Assembly (NCBI RefSeq): GCF_027486195.1
Contig: NZ_JAIXPP010000041.1
Span: forward strand, 1-55,230
DNA from: Novosphingobium sp.
GTDB lineage: Bacteria > Pseudomonadota > Alphaproteobacteria > Sphingomonadales > Sphingomonadaceae
Length of the DNA stretch: 55,230 nucleotides
Direction of reading: 5' to 3'
Made by a program: the position numbers and the translations under genes. The notes below the pieces were generated by a model. It was given only the letters and a program-made list of their open reading frames with translations, was not told the DNA's origin and did not search any database. Shown here in pieces: positions 15,559 to 24,186 of this stretch (position 1 is its first letter; the number at the start of each line of letters is the position of its first letter).

Positions 15559-17324
15559 TCGCCGCTCGCAACCCTAAGCACTTCCTCGATGGTCGTAAGC
15601 CCTTGGGCGGCCTTGGCGAAGCCTTCCTGAAGCAGCGAACGATGACCGGCCGCGTTGGCGCATTCCTCGATCTGACGGGCATCGGCACGCTTCAGGATCA
15701 GACGCGCAATCGCCTCATCGACCGGCAGGAAATCGAACAGCGCGATACGTCCACTGTAGCCGGTGCCGTGACAGGCCGCGCAGCCGGCGGCGCGGTGGAA
15801 GTGGCTTTCGTCGCCCGCAGCGGCATCGAAGTCGAGCGATGTCAGCAGCGCCTCATCCGGCACAAACGGAACGCGGCATTGCAGGCACAGGCGCCGGACC
15901 AGCCGCTGCGCCAGCACCCCGGCCAGCACCGAGCTCAACAGGAAGGGTTCCACTTCCATGTCGATCAGCCGGGTGATTGCGCCCGCGGCCGTGTTGGTGT
16001 GGAGCGTCGAGAGGATCATATGGCCGGTCAGCGCGGCCTGCACCGCGATCTGCGCGGTTTCGACATCGCGGATCTCGCCGACCATGATTGCGTCGGGATC
16101 CTGCCGCAGAAACGAGCGCAAGGCGGTGGCGAACGTGAAGCCGATCCCGGGCTGCACCTGCGTCTGGACAATTCCGGGCAGGCGGTACTCGATCGGATCT
16201 TCCACCGTCAGCAGCTTGCGCTCGACCTGGTTAAGCTCGGCGAGCGCGGCGTAGAGCGTGGTGGTCTTGCCGCTGCCGGTGGGGCCGGTCACCAGCATGA
16301 TCCCGTAGGGCCGGTGGATTGCCTCGCGGAACTGTTCCACCAACTGGTCATCAAGACCCAGCGCCGCAAACTCGAGCTTGAGGTTGGATCTATCGAGAAT
16401 GCGCAGCACTGCGCTTTCGCCGTGGATCGAAGGCGCGGTGGCTACGCGCAGATCGATCTCGTGCCCGCGAACCGCCAGCCGGAGACGGCCATCCTGCGGA
16501 ATACGGCGCTCGGCGATGTCGAGCCCGGCCATGACCTTGATGCGGGCCACGACCGACGCGCGCATGGCCTGCGGCAACCGGGTGACAAGGCGCAGCATGC
16601 CATCGATGCGGAACCGCACGACGAGGCTGTCGTCGCTCGGCTCCAGGTGAATGTCAGAAGCGTTCGCATCGACTGCCTCGGCAATCAGGCGGTTGACCGC
16701 GCGGATAGCTGGCGCGTCGCTCGTCAGGTCGCGCATCCGGTCGATGTCATCGGACTCGACGGCATCCTCGATCACCGCCGCCTCGGCCCCTTCATGGCAG
16801 AGGCGCTCGATCGCCGCTTCGATGTCGCTGGCGCGGGCGATGACCTGATCGACCCGCCGCCTGAACATGAAGCGGAAGGCGTTCTCGATGAAAGGGTCGA
16901 AGGGATCACCAACCGCAACGCAGACCCGCTCGTCATCAACCGCAATCGGGACAGCGCGGATATCGCGGAGGAATTCGGCCGTGATCGGTTGTTCGAGGGT
17001 GACCGGTTCGCGCAGCAGTTCGGCCGGCGCCATGGGCATCCCGCTGGCATCGGACAGATGTTCGCACAGCGATTGTTCCGACATCAGGCCGAGCCGCGTG
17101 ACCACCGATTCAATGCGCTCGCCGCTTTCCTGCTGGACGAGGCGTGCGCGGGAGAGGGCTTCGCGCGAGAGCAGGGCGCGGTCTTCCAGCACGGCGGCGA
17201 TCGAGCCTTGGTCATGTTGCGCTTTCCTGCCGTCGGATGCGCCGGGCATGGTTGAAGCCAGAGACTTTGAAGCAGTGGCTACTGCCTGATCGATGCGCGA
17301 TACCTGCGGAGAGGCACCAGCCAT
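15555..17324 (-). CDS. gspE: Type II secretion ATPase GspE
   Basis: The start at 17324 (MAGASPQVSRID) gives 589 residues; no strong ribosome binding site separates it from the next Met at 17249. An N-terminal T2SSE_N domain (SEQSLCEHLSDASGMPM) precedes the ATPase core with Walker A GPTGSGKTTTLY, an Asp box, Walker B IMVGEIRDVETA and a His box (HMILSTLHTNTA). A zinc-binding CLQC...CAAC pair marks it as GspE rather than a retraction ATPase. It is cytoplasmic and powers the T2SS. It is the first gene of the 11-gene operon, and its promoter must lie in the 17.3-18.0 kb region. Confidence 0.95.
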   Translation of the reverse strand: MAGASPQVSRIDQAVATASKSLASTMPGASDGRKAQHDQGSIAAVLEDRALLSREALSRARLVQQESGERIESVVTRLGLMSEQSLCEHLSDASGMPMAPAELLREPVTLEQPITAEFLRDIRAVPIAVDDERVCVAVGDPFDPFIENAFRFMFRRRVDQVIARASDIEAAIERLCHEGAEAAVIEDAVESDDIDRMRDLTSDAPAIRAVNRLIAEAVDANASDIHLEPSDDSLVVRFRIDGMLRLVTRLPQAMRASVVARIKVMAGLDIAERRIPQDGRLRLAVRGHEIDLRVATAPSIHGESAVLRILDRSNLKLEFAALGLDDQLVEQFREAIHRPYGIMLVTGPTGSGKTTTLYAALAELNQVERKLLTVEDPIEYRLPGIVQTQVQPGIGFTFATALRSFLRQDPDAIMVGEIRDVETAQIAVQAALTGHMILSTLHTNTAAGAITRLIDMEVEPFLLSSVLAGVLAQRLVRRLCLQCRVPFVPDEALLTSLDFDAAAGDESHFHRAAGCAACHGTGYSGRIALFDFLPVDEAIARLILKRADARQIEECANAAGHRSLLQEGFAKAAQGLTTIEEVLRVASGE

Positions 17325-17757
17325 TGTTGAGAGTTTTGCGTTACCGAGCACGTTAACCCTCGCGGTCAGACCAGAAGCGGCATGGCCCTCGCTTATAATG
17401 GCCCAAAACAGCCAACGCTGGATCAACCACCACCCCGTTCCGTCGCCATATGTTGGCAATGCTGCATTTGTGTGACGGGACCGGATCGGTGCGCCGGGGA
17501 CCGGAAGCCGCTCTCCACAGAGTTTCGCGCCGGGCGATGCGGGCATGGGGAGCCGCGTGGCAGCCCGGAAAACTTCTGCTTTCCCGAGAGCTTTCAGAGC
17601 CGGGCATTGGCCCCGCGCAGAACCGAAGCCCGGGGTTGGATGATATTCGGCGACTGCAATAAAAGAATCACGTTGTTGTCATTTGCCGAGTCTATTGACC
17701 CTCTCACCAACCATGGATTGGGTTGGGAATCGGGGGCTCAGGAGACAAATTCCACAA

Positions 17758-17767
17758 ATCTGCAGAT
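17758..17767. promoter_or_regulatory. Palindrome ATCTGCAGAT, copy 1 (possible operator)
   Basis: A perfect 10-base palindrome, 200 bases upstream of the PstS-like ATG. The same word recurs 122 bases downstream. Together they could be binding sites for one dimeric regulator. Confidence 0.35.
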
Positions 17768-17878
17768 GTACTTGCTCGACCAGCGCGCTGTTCGAGGCGA
17801 TCTATTATGCATTCGCCGCGAATCAGTTTTGAATATGTGTCGAGAAATAGAGTCTCAATAATGGGATTTATTTTGAAC

Positions 17879-17890
17879 AATCTGCAGATT
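17879..17890. promoter_or_regulatory. Palindrome AATCTGCAGATT, copy 2 (possible operator)
   Basis: A perfect 12-base palindrome containing the 10-base core of copy 1. It lies 77 bases before the PstS-like start codon, where it could overlap or flank the promoter. Confidence 0.4.
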
Positions 17891-17952
17891 TTTTGATTTT
17901 GAATCGGCCTAATTATTCTGGTTCAGTATCATTACTGGTTACGATTTCCTTC

Positions 17953-17960
17953 AGGAGGAA
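17953..17960 (+). promoter_or_regulatory. Strong ribosome binding site of the PstS-like gene
   Basis: AGGAGGAA, a near-complete anti-16S match, ends 7 bases before ATG 17968. It is the strongest Shine-Dalgarno sequence noticed in the window and predicts high expression. Confidence 0.85.
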
Positions 17961-17967
17961 TTAACAG

Positions 17968-20061
17968 ATGGTTAACTTGAAGTCTCTGCTCCTTGCCGCG
18001 ACGGTTGTCGCTGGCTCGGTAGCATCGCCAGCCTTCGCGCAGCAGATCCCGCTGCCGGCTCCTTCGACCTCCGACGGCGCGCTGCGCGGTGCGGGCGCTT
18101 CTTCGGTCCAGAACGTCGTCGCACGCAGCTTCAACTGCCTCAGCGCGGTCGACAACCAGCGCGGTACTTCGTCGAGCGCGACCTCGCTGACCACCCTGAC
18201 CCAGGGCGTGTTCAACGGCGTCCCTGCCGTTAACTGCGCCGTTAACACGGATGCTGTCCAGACCAACGTCCAGGGCAAGTATGTTGCGACCGGTTCGGGC
18301 TTTGGCCGTCAGGTGTGGCGCAACTTCCGCAATGATTTCGTCGGCGGCGCGACTGCGACGGCTGGCGTGTTCAACCCCTTCGGGACCTGGAGCAACGTGC
18401 AGTACGGCTTCTCCGACGCCGGCATCTCGACTTCGGATCTGACCACCTATAACGCTGGTCTGGCGGCCACGAACGGCGGTGCGGCGATTTCTTTCCCGCT
18501 CTACCTGCTCCCCATCGCGGTGGCCTACAGCTCGACCTACGGCACCAATGCTGCTGGCAACCCGATGGTCTTCAATGCGAAGGGCCGCGGCATCGCGCCC
18601 GCCGGTGGTACGCCGGCTGCGGTTCTGAAGCTGTCGAAGGCAGCCTATTGCGGCATCTTCAATGGCACGATCACGAACTGGAACAATCCTGCGCTGAAGA
18701 CGCTCAACAGCAACATCTCGCTGCACGATCCGGTCAACGACACGCAGACCCGCTGGGATGCTGACGGTGCGCCGATCCGTCTCGTCGGCCGTCTCGACCG
18801 CTCGGGCACGACCGATCTCTTCACACGCCACCTCGCGGCTGTCTGCAACCCCACCAATGCGCCGGGCGTTCCGGCGAGGACGTCGGCGACCGGCAAGGTG
18901 CTCGCTGCTGCCGTACCGGCTTTCACCGGCACGAACCGCTTCAGCAACGCGGCGGAAACGCTGCCTTATGCGACTTCGACCGGCATCGACTTCCGCAGCA
19001 TCCGTTCGGATACCGGCTACCGTGTCAACAACACTGCCTCGAACCTCGCCGGCACCACGAACTCGATCTCGGGCGACTACTTCGACGGCACCTCGATCGT
19101 GAACATCGGTTCGGGTTCGGTCGCCTTCCCGAGCAACCCGGGGCCTTCGTCGACGCCGAGCGGCAATCAGGGCACCGGCTTCTTCATCCTCGCGGATGGC
19201 AGCTCGCGCGTTGCTGGTGCGCTTACGCTGGCACCGGATTACCAGCTGGGTACCGTCAAGATCAACGGCAAGGTCGGCTACATCTCGGCCGACTTCGTCA
19301 ATCCTTCGGTTGACGCGCTCGCCGGTCTGTCTGCAGCCACGCTGCAGGTGGGCGTTTCGACGACTCTCTATGCCAACCCGACCGCCGCCGCCGCCAGGAC
19401 CGCGATGGGCACCATCCTGCCCCCGCAGTCGGACACGACTGGTCTCTTCAGCACGGCCACCGCGGACAGCCGTCTGGTTCGCCCGACCAGCGGCACCACG
19501 CTCGTTGCTGCGACGCGTGACAACCCCCTCGCCTGGACCGACGTCCTCTATGCGGACAGCAGCCAGACGCTGGCAAACCCGACTGTCGGTTATCCGATGA
19601 CCGGCACAACCCAGGTGCTGCTGTACACCTGCTACGCCGGTGCGAACCGCGAAGCCATGGTGTCCTTCCTTGGCTGGACGCTTGGCCAGTACACGAAGAA
19701 TGGCAGCGGTGCGGTCGCTCCCAAGGGCCTGCTGAACGGTACGGTTCCGGCCACCCCGGGCGTGCTCTTCCAGAACAACATCGGCGTCGTGCCGGCGAAC
19801 TGGACGCGCGCGATCGTCAACACCTTCCTTTCGAACCCGACTGCCGAGCCTGCGCTCGGTGCGCTGAACCTGTGGATCCAGGACAAGACGATCCCGGCCT
19901 ATCAGACGGCGACAGCGGACATCTACTACGGTGAGACAACGAAGGGTGCGCCGGCGGCAACTGCTACCAACCCGGCGACCAAGATCTGGCGGGCTGCCAA
20001 GCCGAACATCCGGATCGCGACCAACCCGAACCCGACCTGCTCTGGCAAGACGGGCGCCTGA
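17968..20061 (+). CDS. Large exported PstS-like substrate-binding protein
   Basis: A signal peptide (residues 1-24, ending AFAQ) is followed by a PstS-type periplasmic-binding fold. Visible landmarks are GAGASSVQ (41-48), the hinge-type segment PLYLLPIAVAYSS (177-189), YCGIFNGTITNWNNP (227-241) and RLDRSGTTDLFTRHL (275-289), which mirror the PstS phosphate-contact motifs GAGAS, IFxGxITxWxDP and RxDxSGTT. At 697 residues it is about twice the length of a transport PstS; extra sequence lies in the middle and C-terminal regions. No pstCAB genes are near. Several Cys residues, low Lys and many Ser/Thr/Asn residues suit an extracellular protein. It may be a secreted or surface protein exported by the adjacent T2SS or serving the TPS block. 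Phosphate binding is inferred from motifs only. Confidence 0.8.
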   Translation: MVNLKSLLLAATVVAGSVASPAFAQQIPLPAPSTSDGALRGAGASSVQNVVARSFNCLSAVDNQRGTSSSATSLTTLTQGVFNGVPAVNCAVNTDAVQTNVQGKYVATGSGFGRQVWRNFRNDFVGGATATAGVFNPFGTWSNVQYGFSDAGISTSDLTTYNAGLAATNGGAAISFPLYLLPIAVAYSSTYGTNAAGNPMVFNAKGRGIAPAGGTPAAVLKLSKAAYCGIFNGTITNWNNPALKTLNSNISLHDPVNDTQTRWDADGAPIRLVGRLDRSGTTDLFTRHLAAVCNPTNAPGVPARTSATGKVLAAAVPAFTGTNRFSNAAETLPYATSTGIDFRSIRSDTGYRVNNTASNLAGTTNSISGDYFDGTSIVNIGSGSVAFPSNPGPSSTPSGNQGTGFFILADGSSRVAGALTLAPDYQLGTVKINGKVGYISADFVNPSVDALAGLSAATLQVGVSTTLYANPTAAAARTAMGTILPPQSDTTGLFSTATADSRLVRPTSGTTLVAATRDNPLAWTDVLYADSSQTLANPTVGYPMTGTTQVLLYTCYAGANREAMVSFLGWTLGQYTKNGSGAVAPKGLLNGTVPATPGVLFQNNIGVVPANWTRAIVNTFLSNPTAEPALGALNLWIQDKTIPAYQTATADIYYGETTKGAPAATATNPATKIWRAAKPNIRIATNPNPTCSGKTGA

Positions 20062-20092
20062 TCTTCCGATCACGGCGTAAGCTGAACGAGAA

Positions 20093-20125
20093 GGGCTCCG
20101 GAGTAATCCGGGGCCCTTTTTGTTT
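20093..20125 (+). terminator. Rho-independent terminator after the PstS-like gene
   Basis: GGGCTCCGG and CCGGGGCCC pair (one G-U) around a 6-base loop, followed directly by TTTTTGTTT. It begins 31 bases after the stop codon and separates the PstS-like transcript from tpsB, at least partly. Confidence 0.9.
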
Positions 20126-20237
20126 ACCTTGTGCCGCACCGGGAATCCGCCAGCCAGCTCATCAACAGACTGTCACACAGATTAAACACTGGCCCGCCAG
20201 AGACCATCGAGACAGGTGTCGGGGGAATCAGATTGCG

Positions 20238-21935
20238 ATGGGCGGGCTTACTGCACCTGTTTTACGTGCGTGCTTGCCGCTGGCGTGGTTGCTGACGCCT
20301 GGCTCTGCAGCTTGGGCTGCGCAATCGTCTCCGGTCGAGCAAGCTGCTCCCGCCGGGCAAGCTGCTCCTGCTGCTTCCGCAACGCCCGCCGGTGCCGAGC
20401 GCGCACCCGACAAGTTCTTTGTCCAGGCCTATGATATCTCAGGCGTGACGGTCTTGCCGGCGAGCGAGATCGAGCGTCTGGTCTATGCGTACTCGGGTCC
20501 TGATCGCACCGATGCCGATGTCGAAGCGGCGCGCAAGGCCTTGCAGGATGCCTATGCCGCCCGCGGCTATGGCGCGGCGGTGGTCGAAGTTCCGCTGCAG
20601 GAGCGGGAAGCCTTCGCGCAAGGCGTGATCCGAATCGCGGTTAACGAAGTGCCGGTCGGGCAAGTGCGGGTCACCGACAGCCGCTATCACTCGCTATGGG
20701 TAGCCCGCAGGCAGGTCCCTTCGCTCGTCGAGGGCAAGCCGCTCAATATTCCGGCCCTGCAGGCTGACATGACTCAGGCGAACCGGTTTCCCGATCGCAC
20801 GCTCAATCCGATTTTCAAGCCGGGCAGGGCTCCCGGGACGATCGACGTTGACATCAATGTCGACGACCAGCGGCCGCTTCACGCCAGCCTCGACCTGAAC
20901 AACGACGCCAGCCCGGCCACAACCCAGCTGCGCGCGATCGGCACCGTCAGGTACACCAACCTGTTCCAGACGGGCCATGCTGCAACGTTCACGTACATCG
21001 TATCGCCGCTCAAGCGCACGGAAACGGAAGTCTTCTCGGGCTCGTATACCTTTCCGCTGCTGCGCACGCCCTGGAGCTTCGCGATTTCAGGGTACTACTC
21101 GAACAGCAATATTGCGGCGCTGGGCGGGACCAACGTTCTGGGCAACGGCTATCAGATCGGCGCACGCGCCATCTATCACCTTGCTTCCTCCGGCAGTCAG
21201 CAGCAGTTCAGCTTCGGGTTCGATTACAAGAACTTCAAGCAAAACATCCTTGTCGCCGGCGTTCCCACCAGCACTGCGCCGATCCGGTATCTTCCGATTG
21301 AGCTTGAATACACGGTTGCCGGTGGCAGCGAGAAGGTCAATTACGCAGTCACCCTGGGGACGACTATCGGTCTTCGTGCGATCAGGCCCAAGGTTTGCGC
21401 CAGCCTTACCGGGCCTTGCGTGCTGGTCGATGCCTTCCGCAACCGGGAGCAGTTCAGCAACGAGAACTTCGTCCGCGGCGATCTCTCGGTCGATCTGTCC
21501 TATGCCTTCAAGAACGACATCGTCGCGGCGTTCCGGCTGAATGCGCAGCTGGCGGATTCGCATCTCATCACCAACGAGCAGTTTTCCGCCGGCGGCCTGC
21601 GCAGCGTGCGCGGATACTATTCGTCCGAGGCTGTCGGCGACAACGGGATCGGGCCAAGCCTTGAACTGCGCTCGCCGTCGCTGGCGGGAAGCTTCGGCAA
21701 ATGGCTGACCGAGGCTCGCTTCTTCGCGTTCGGCGATGCGTCTTTCCTGCGCGTGCTCAACCCCCTGCCCGAGCAGACTTCGAGCTTCACGCTCGTCGGT
21801 CTTGGCGGCGGGCTGAGAGTGCGGTTGTTCGACCGGATTTCCGGTGAGGTGCTGGGCGCGGTCGCGATGACCAGCGGCCCGGTGACGAAGCGGGGATCGC
21901 CCCGAGTAAGCTTCGATGTGAAGGGGGAATTCTGA
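20238..21935 (+). CDS. Two-partner secretion outer-membrane transporter TpsB (ShlB/FhaC family)
   Basis: The 565-residue protein has a signal peptide (1-28), an Ala/Pro-rich linker of about 30 residues, two POTRA domains (about 60-138 and 139-213; the first begins FFVQAYDISGVTVLPASEIERL), and a 16-strand-type barrel. The conserved Omp85/TpsB loop-6 motif VRGY is at 457-460 and the chain ends in Phe (KGEF), as needed for BAM insertion. TpsB proteins recognise the TPS domain of their partner in the periplasm and pass it through the barrel. The partner is the 4,429-residue protein encoded five genes downstream (27268). No plug domain or TonB box was recognised. The ExbB-like gene starts at once after its stop. 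Confidence 0.9.
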   Translation: MGGLTAPVLRACLPLAWLLTPGSAAWAAQSSPVEQAAPAGQAAPAASATPAGAERAPDKFFVQAYDISGVTVLPASEIERLVYAYSGPDRTDADVEAARKALQDAYAARGYGAAVVEVPLQEREAFAQGVIRIAVNEVPVGQVRVTDSRYHSLWVARRQVPSLVEGKPLNIPALQADMTQANRFPDRTLNPIFKPGRAPGTIDVDINVDDQRPLHASLDLNNDASPATTQLRAIGTVRYTNLFQTGHAATFTYIVSPLKRTETEVFSGSYTFPLLRTPWSFAISGYYSNSNIAALGGTNVLGNGYQIGARAIYHLASSGSQQQFSFGFDYKNFKQNILVAGVPTSTAPIRYLPIELEYTVAGGSEKVNYAVTLGTTIGLRAIRPKVCASLTGPCVLVDAFRNREQFSNENFVRGDLSVDLSYAFKNDIVAAFRLNAQLADSHLITNEQFSAGGLRSVRGYYSSEAVGDNGIGPSLELRSPSLAGSFGKWLTEARFFAFGDASFLRVLNPLPEQTSSFTLVGLGGGLRVRLFDRISGEVLGAVAMTSGPVTKRGSPRVSFDVKGEF

Positions 21936-23735
21936 GTGTATCAGGCAACCGTTAAAACAGCGATCCTGCGCCTGTTGCTGGCGCTCGTCCTGTCCCTGGG
22001 GCTCGCCTCTCCGGCTGCCGCTGAGGGTGAGACCGCCGGCTGGTGGAACAAGGAATGGAGCTATCGCAAGGCGGTAACGATCGACACCTCGCCGACCGGT
22101 GTCAACGTCAGCGGCGCGATCGGCCGCACGGTGGCGCTTGTGCGGCTGCACAACGGCAACTTCACCTTCACCGATGCGATGGACAACGGTGCGGACATCC
22201 GCTTCGTCGATAGCGACGACAAGACCCCGCTGCCCTACCATATCGAGCAGTACGATGCGGCGACGGGCATCGCCACCGTGTGGGTTTCGGTGCCCAATCT
22301 GACCGGCGGCGAGAAGAAGAAGATCTGGATCTATTTCGGCAACAAGTCGGCACCGGTTGGCGCGGACGTACCCGGCACGTTCGATCCGGATTACACCGCC
22401 GTCTATCATTTTAGCGAAAAGCCGGGCCAGCCGGCCACCGATTCCACCGCCAATGCGAATTCTGCCAAGGCGGCCCCTCCGGGAGTGGACGAGAGCGGGA
22501 TCGTGGGCCGCGCGGCGCAGTTTCCGGGGCAGGGCGCTCTGACGATCGATGCCAGCGGTTCGCTGGCGATGACCGCAGGCGCGCCGTTCACGTTCACGGC
22601 TTGGATCAAGCCGCAGCAACTGGGAGGCCAGCAGGCCATCTTTGCGCGGGGTGGGCTGGTGATCGGGCTGAACGCAGGCGTTCCCTACGCCTCAGGACCG
22701 GGGATCTCGGTCGCGGGAAGCACCGCGGTTAAGCAGGGTGAGTGGAGCCACATCGCGTTCGTTTCCGATGGCAAGGCGTTCTTCATCTACGTCAACGGCA
22801 CCGAGCAGGGCACGGCGGCCGGCGCGATGCCGGCGCTTGACGGCCCGATCAGCATCGGCGGCGAGACCAGCCAGCCCTATACCGGCGCGCTGGATGAAGT
22901 GCGCCTTTCGAAGACGGCACGGCCCGCGGCGATGCTTCTGGCGATGGCCCAGGCGGAAGGCCCGGGCGGAAAGCTCGTCTCAGTTTCGGAAACTGCAGAA
23001 AAGCAGAGCTCAGGCAGCGGCGTAATCTCGTTCATCATCAGCAAGCTGGAGCCGGTCGATACGGTCATCATCGGGCTGTGCATGCTGCTGCTGGCGGCCG
23101 CGATCGCACTGATGACCGCAAAGGTGCGCTACCTCAATGCGGCCGACAAGGCCAACAAGCGCTTCCTCCGCCACTTCGAGGCGATGCGCGACGCGTTCGT
23201 GCCGCTGGATGAAGCCGAAGGGGTGGCCCCGCAGGAAGCGGCCCATCTCAACCGCGCTTCCCCGCTGGCCCGGCTCTATGCTGTCGGCTTCGACGAACTC
23301 TACGAACGCGTGGTCGCCTCGGGGAGCCGGCCGCTCTCGAGCCAGGCGATCAACTCGATGCGGGCGGCGGTGGATTCGCAGTTCGTCAAGGAAAACCAGA
23401 AGCTCGACCATCTCGTCGTGATCCTCACCATCGCGATTTCGGGCGGTCCGTTCATCGGCCTCCTCGGCACAGTGGTCGGCGTCATGACCGTGTTCGGCGG
23501 CGTGGCGATGGCTGGCGATGTGAACGTGAACGCGATCGCACCGGGCATCGCGGCCGCGCTGCTCGCCACGATCGCAGGCCTAGCTTGCGCCATCCCCTCG
23601 CTGTTCGGATACAACTATCTGAACGGACGCATCAGCGCGCTGGCGGATCAGATGCGCGTGTTCATCGAGCAGCTGATTACCCGCATGGCCGAGGTCCAGG
23701 CCAATGCCGCGCTCGCCCTTGAAGAATCGAAATAA
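21936..23735 (+). CDS. ExbB/TolQ-family proton channel fused to exported DUF2341-like and LamG-like domains
   Basis: GTG 21936 is the start: it abuts the tpsB stop and has AAGGGGGA 7-8 bases ahead. A signal peptide (1-29, ending AAAEG) leads to a DUF2341-like domain (about 36-145, WWNKEWSYRKAVTID through IWIYFGNKSAP), then a concanavalin/LamG-like domain (about 150-340, with FTFTAWIKPQ and GALDEVRLSKTAR). A membrane helix at 375-396 starts the ExbB part. The MotA/TolQ/ExbB core has GPFIGLLGTVVGVM (504-517) and IAPGIAAALLATIAGLACAIPS (534-555). The 599-residue chain would place a sugar- or protein-binding-like module in the periplasm, attached to the proton channel. Ordinary ExbB is about 230-250 residues. 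ExbD and TonB genes follow directly. Confidence 0.88.
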   Translation: MYQATVKTAILRLLLALVLSLGLASPAAAEGETAGWWNKEWSYRKAVTIDTSPTGVNVSGAIGRTVALVRLHNGNFTFTDAMDNGADIRFVDSDDKTPLPYHIEQYDAATGIATVWVSVPNLTGGEKKKIWIYFGNKSAPVGADVPGTFDPDYTAVYHFSEKPGQPATDSTANANSAKAAPPGVDESGIVGRAAQFPGQGALTIDASGSLAMTAGAPFTFTAWIKPQQLGGQQAIFARGGLVIGLNAGVPYASGPGISVAGSTAVKQGEWSHIAFVSDGKAFFIYVNGTEQGTAAGAMPALDGPISIGGETSQPYTGALDEVRLSKTARPAAMLLAMAQAEGPGGKLVSVSETAEKQSSGSGVISFIISKLEPVDTVIIGLCMLLLAAAIALMTAKVRYLNAADKANKRFLRHFEAMRDAFVPLDEAEGVAPQEAAHLNRASPLARLYAVGFDELYERVVASGSRPLSSQAINSMRAAVDSQFVKENQKLDHLVVILTIAISGGPFIGLLGTVVGVMTVFGGVAMAGDVNVNAIAPGIAAALLATIAGLACAIPSLFGYNYLNGRISALADQMRVFIEQLITRMAEVQANAALALEESK

Positions 23736-23747
23736 GGAAACCGTCCG

Positions 23748-24155
23748 ATGCAGGTAGGTGGCGGCCGCAAGGCCTATGACGACATCAATATCACCCCGAT
23801 GCTGGACCTCGCTTACGTCCTCCTGGTGATCTTCATCCTGATGGCGACGGCTTCGGTGCAGGGCATCAAGGTCGATCTGCCCAAGGCAAGTTCGGCCAAG
23901 AGCCTGGTCCAACCCAAGACCATCGCCATAACGGTGAACAATCAGGGCCAGATCTTCATGGACGCGTTCCCGGTCACGCTCGCCGATCTGGAAACACGCC
24001 TGCGCAATGCCAAGGCGTCGAACCCCGACGTGCCGATCGTGCTGAAGGGCGATCAGACCGCGCAATATGGCAAGATCACTGAAGTGCTGGATCTGTGCCG
24101 CCAGCTCGACCTGAACAAGGTCGGCCTGGTCACCGGCAAGCCGACCGCCTCCTGA
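23748..24155 (+). CDS. ExbD/TolR family protein
   Basis: The 135-residue protein has the ExbD pattern: short cytoplasmic start with DDINITPMLDLAYVLLVIFILMA, where the Asp in MLDLAYVLL is the conserved proton-relay residue, then a periplasmic domain ending DLCRQLDLNKVGLVT. It would form the stator with the fused ExbB upstream (12 bases apart) and drive TonB. Start ATG 23748 follows an AAGGAAA-type site. Confidence 0.92.
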   Translation: MQVGGGRKAYDDINITPMLDLAYVLLVIFILMATASVQGIKVDLPKASSAKSLVQPKTIAITVNNQGQIFMDAFPVTLADLETRLRNAKASNPDVPIVLKGDQTAQYGKITEVLDLCRQLDLNKVGLVTGKPTAS

Positions 24156-24186
24156 TCGCCGGACCGGACCCAGAGCAGACTGCGCC

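Larger units (their letters stand above)
17325..17967. promoter_or_regulatory. Divergent intergenic region between gspE and the PstS-like gene
   Basis: This 643-base stretch holds no convincing gene. Its half nearest 17968 (about 17640-17950) is clearly richer in A and T than the rest of the window. It must carry promoters for the leftward T2SS operon and the rightward PstS-like gene. Two copies of an ATCTGCAGAT palindrome lie within it. No good paired -35/-10 boxes could be fixed by eye. Confidence 0.6.

Noticed and set aside
15546..17255. 569-residue plus-strand frame opposite gspE
   Set aside because: Antisense shadow; composition is His/Arg/Gln-rich and gspE motifs are complete on the minus strand.
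17382..17861. 159-residue plus-strand frame in the gspE / PstS-like intergenic region
   Set aside because: No ribosome binding site, no domain-like sequence, and it runs across the change from GC-rich to AT-rich DNA; more likely non-coding control region.
17932..20139. 735-residue minus-strand frame opposite the PstS-like gene
   Set aside because: It is Arg/Val/Asp-rich antisense sequence with no recognisable motif; the plus strand has a signal peptide, PstS motifs, strong ribosome binding site and terminator.
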